The position numbers and the translations under genes are program-made. Below, one piece after another: positions 61,796-64,000 of a stretch of 64,000 bases of DNA (its first letter is position 1; the number at the start of each line of letters is the position of its first letter). Source of the stretch: Prochlorococcus sp. MIT 1314 (GTDB lineage Bacteria; Cyanobacteriota; Cyanobacteriia; PCC-6307; Cyanobiaceae); assembly GCF_034093315.1 (NCBI RefSeq), contig NZ_CP139300.1:1240001-1304000 (forward strand). The letters are read 5' to 3'. The notes under the pieces were generated by a model. That model did not search any database, was not told the origin of the DNA, and saw nothing but the letters and a program-made list of their open reading frames with translations.

Positions 61796-62047
61796 TTAAA
61801 CAGGTAATTTCATACCTGGATTACATTTAGACCATTTACCAAATTCATTCGTAAAACTTTCACAAGCTTGAACATCCCAATCAGTTTTGTAAATACCACT
61901 CTCATCTTTAACTATACTGACATGAATAAAAGGGTTTTTTGCTTTAAAATCAGGAACACTACAAATATTATTTACACCATGATTATTTTCAACATCATGA
62001 TAAGTGATACATCTATCAACCCATTTACAGTTAATGCAAATGCACAT
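61796..62047 (-). CDS. ycf34: Ycf34 Fe-S protein
   Basis: An 83-residue cysteine-rich protein starting MCICINCKWVDRCITYH, with the CxCxxC...C pattern and a later CxPGMKLPV ending. In cyanobacteria Ycf34 binds an Fe-S cluster and is linked to redox homeostasis and photosynthetic electron flow. Length and pattern match. It is divergent from the tRNA nucleotidyltransferase (14 bases). Confidence 0.88.
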   Translation of the reverse strand: MCICINCKWVDRCITYHDVENNHGVNNICSVPDFKAKNPFIHVSIVKDESGIYKTDWDVQACESFTNEFGKWSKCNPGMKLPV

Positions 62048-62061
62048 AATTAATAAATAAG

Positions 62062-63282
62062 ATGAAAAGTAATAAGATTCTTAAAAATCATACACTAATA
62101 ATTGATGAATTAGAGAGAAGTATAAAATTTTATCATTGGAATTCTATCTTATCTTTTTTACCTAAAGGCTCTTATTTAGTTGGTGGTTATATAAGGGATA
62201 TTATTTTGGGAAGAGTAACTGAAGAAGTAGATGTTGATATTGTGGTACCTTTAAATGCTATTGAAATTGGAAAAAAGATTTCAGACAATATTGAATCTAA
62301 ATTTATAATCTTAGATAAGAAAAGAGAAGTTGTAAGAATTATTCTTAATCATATTTCAATCGATATTACTAATCAAATTTCTTCCACAATAGAAGGGGAT
62401 TTGATGACTAGGGACTTTTCAATTAATTCTATTGCTTTTTTATTTGATAAAAAGTGTTTGTTTGATCCATTAAATGGCTTAAAAGATCTAGAAAATTCTT
62501 TGTTGAGAACGTATTCAGAAATCAATTTACTGAATGATCCATTACGAATCTTAAGATGTTTTCGATTTGTTTCAGAATTGAATTTTAAAATTGATCAAGA
62601 ACTAATTAATTTTATTAAACAAAATAAAGGGAAATTGTTCCTTGTTTCCAAAGAGAGGATTAATTATGAAATACATAAAATAGTAAATGGAGTAAATGCC
62701 CTTGAGGCAGTAATTTTGGTAAAAGAATTTAATATTATTGGGTCTGATAATTCATATAAAGATTCGTTTTTCTTAGATTTACAAAAAATTAATTATGCAG
62801 AACTTAATCAGAATGAACAAGAGAAATTTTTACCATTGTTTTTCATAACCCAAATATTAGATGAAGTATCTTTAGAGACATTTAAATTTAGTAAAGCTGA
62901 AATTGAAAAAACTAAGTTATTACGAAAATGGCACTTTTTGTTAAAGAAAAAAAATATTGCTCAGTTTAATGAATTAGATAGATTTGCATTACACCAGGAA
63001 TTAGAGATGTTTCTTCCATCTTTTATTTTTTATTTACCTAAAAATTTACGATTAGATTGGCTTAAAAGGTGGCGTGACAAGGATGACAAACTATTTCATC
63101 CTTCAAATATAGTGGATGGTAATGTGATCAAAAAAAATCTGAAAATAAAGGACGGGCCTATATTAGGGGAGCTTTTAAATTATCTTTCAAAGGAGCTTGC
63201 TTATAAGAGATTGAATAATTTTGATGAAGCTATTTATAAAGCAAAGCAATGGATTGAACAAAATGCGCCAAAATGTGATTAA
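62062..63282 (+). CDS. CCA-adding/poly(A) polymerase-type nucleotidyltransferase
   Basis: A 406-residue class II nucleotidyltransferase. GGYIRD (about 38-43) is the GG signature, VDVDIVV the catalytic DxD, MTRDFSINSI the ribose-contact block, and NDPLRILRCFRFVSELNF the nucleotide-specificity region. It either adds CCA to tRNA or A tails to RNA; the tRNA-Asn gene in this window does not encode CCA, so CCA addition is needed in this organism. Divergent from ycf34. Confidence 0.85.
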   Translation: MKSNKILKNHTLIIDELERSIKFYHWNSILSFLPKGSYLVGGYIRDIILGRVTEEVDVDIVVPLNAIEIGKKISDNIESKFIILDKKREVVRIILNHISIDITNQISSTIEGDLMTRDFSINSIAFLFDKKCLFDPLNGLKDLENSLLRTYSEINLLNDPLRILRCFRFVSELNFKIDQELINFIKQNKGKLFLVSKERINYEIHKIVNGVNALEAVILVKEFNIIGSDNSYKDSFFLDLQKINYAELNQNEQEKFLPLFFITQILDEVSLETFKFSKAEIEKTKLLRKWHFLLKKKNIAQFNELDRFALHQELEMFLPSFIFYLPKNLRLDWLKRWRDKDDKLFHPSNIVDGNVIKKNLKIKDGPILGELLNYLSKELAYKRLNNFDEAIYKAKQWIEQNAPKCD

Positions 63283-63339
63283 ATACACATAGCTTAGTTT
63301 TGTTTAAAGTTCAGACTTCAAAATCATTTTTAAAAATTT

Positions 63340-63759
63340 ATGAGCATTCGCATTTACATTGGAAATTTACCACAAGGATTTAATCCAAAAGAATTTGATA
63401 CACTTCTAAAATCAGTTTCTGATTCGATTAGATTTAAAGCAGTTTTAGATAAGGAAACTAAGGAATGTAGAGGGTTTGGTTTTGCGACATCAAACAATGA
63501 AGAGAATGCTAATTTACTAATTCAAAAATTAAACGGTTTTGAATTTAATGGTTCTAAATTAAGAGTAGAACTATCAGATAAGAAAGATTCTGCTTCAAAT
63601 AGAAGAAATAGTGGCAACTTAAATAAGAACAAGAAGAGAAAAGATTTTAAGAAAATTGTCCATAGCGACGCTCCTAATCTCGAAGCCCCTGATCCAAGAT
63701 GGGCTGGAGAACTATCCAAGTTAAAAGATTTGTTAGCTAATCAAAAGACACCTGCTTAG
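63340..63759 (+). CDS. RRM-type RNA-binding protein
   Basis: A 139-residue protein with one RNA recognition motif (3-80): RNP2 IYIGNL at the start and RNP1 RGFGFATS in the middle. The tail is basic and Asn/Lys-rich (NSGNLNKNKKRKDFKK) and ends with a conserved-looking DPRWAGELSKLKDLL. Cyanobacterial Rbp proteins of this kind bind mRNA and respond to cold or localise photosystem mRNAs. The stop directly abuts the crtB stop. Confidence 0.9.
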   Translation: MSIRIYIGNLPQGFNPKEFDTLLKSVSDSIRFKAVLDKETKECRGFGFATSNNEENANLLIQKLNGFEFNGSKLRVELSDKKDSASNRRNSGNLNKNKKRKDFKKIVHSDAPNLEAPDPRWAGELSKLKDLLANQKTPA

Positions 63760-64000
63760 TTATTTAATTCGAGAAATTAAAAAAGATATAGGAATCTCAA
63801 AGGCTTTTACAGAATTTTTTACAAAGGCTCTGTTATTAAAAACATCATAGTCTAACCTTTCAATAGAATCTAATATTCCTCTATAGAGACGTAAGGATGT
63901 CCAAACTGGCCATCTTGCATCGGAAGATAACCACTTAATCCCATCTTCAGACTTTTGGAACCAATCCCGAGCCCTTTTTAATTGAAAGTTCATCAGCTCT
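63760..64000 (-). CDS. crtB: phytoene synthase, 3' part
   Basis: The stop is at 63760 and the frame stays open to the window edge, about 80 codons in view; an ATG at 63991-63993 is internal, since E-L precedes M-N-F. FQLKRARDWFQKSEDGIKWLSSDARWP and SLRLYRGILDSIERLDYDVFN are the C-terminal hallmarks of CrtB, which joins two geranylgeranyl diphosphates in the first carotenoid step. The 5' part lies right of the window. Immediately convergent with the RRM gene. Confidence 0.88.
   Translation of the reverse strand, partial: ELMNFQLKRARDWFQKSEDGIKWLSSDARWPVWTSLRLYRGILDSIERLDYDVFNNRAFVKNSVKAFEIPISFLISRIK

Overview
The window is a piece of a compact, very AT-rich cyanobacterial chromosome, most probably a high-light-adapted Prochlorococcus marinus. 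The evidence is the combination of a tiny high-light-inducible protein gene, cyanobacterial photosynthesis genes (ycf3, ndhO, ycf34, crtQ, crtB, a petL-like gene, a CRR7-like gene), both global response regulators RpaA and RpaB, strongly A/T-biased codon use, gaps of only tens of bases, and many cyanobacteria-only unknown proteins. No rRNA, CRISPR array, transposase, integrase or prophage was seen. Strain and exact clade cannot be fixed from the sequence alone.

Layout. Bases 1-7.5 kb hold the end of a DUF4912 gene, pgm, rarA, an unusually long 645-base gap, a peroxiredoxin, and the coaX/cysH pair facing a type II NADH dehydrogenase-like gene. 7.5-11.5 kb is a three-gene ion transport run: a SLC13-type permease, a TrkH/KtrB-type cation channel and its RCK subunit. 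11.5-17.2 kb is a patch of small proteins (ribbon-helix-helix regulator, Nif11-like protein, one-helix protein, a double CX3C protein, Hli) around an ABC-F ATPase and a DegP-type protease. 17.2-21.9 kb is a leftward operon (radical SAM DUF512, TolC, inositol-phosphatase-like, BrkB, zinc ribbon). 22-42.3 kb is core metabolism in short, often overlapping transcription units: NAD (nadB), disulfide formation (VKOR-Trx), rimO, pterin/queuosine and riboflavin-like genes, aroK, rbfA, hemD, crtQ, Fe-S carrier, ndhO, DnaJ-like, cysK and an ECF/CbiO-type ATPase.

42.3-49.3 kb is the accessory region. It starts at tRNA-Asn(GUU), has two or three degenerate copies of the tRNA 3' end downstream, encloses two tiny convergent genes and a structured RNA candidate with its own terminator, and continues into four cell-surface-type genes (PhyH-like dioxygenase, GT-B-like glycosyltransferase, a CMP-sugar synthetase fused to a HAD phosphatase, and a radical SAM/SPASM protein). 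It ends in a gene-poor stretch with a 12-bp tandem repeat. This looks like a small, integrase-less genomic island attached to a tRNA gene.

49.5-64 kb returns to core genes: rpaA; a leftward copper-ATPase/tmk/holB unit; ycf3; radA; and the rightward lipid unit rpaB-plsX-fabH-fabD-plsC, in which plsX carries a long repeat-rich N-terminal extension. tsaB, ycf34, a CCA-adding-type nucleotidyltransferase, an RRM protein and the 3' end of crtB close the window.
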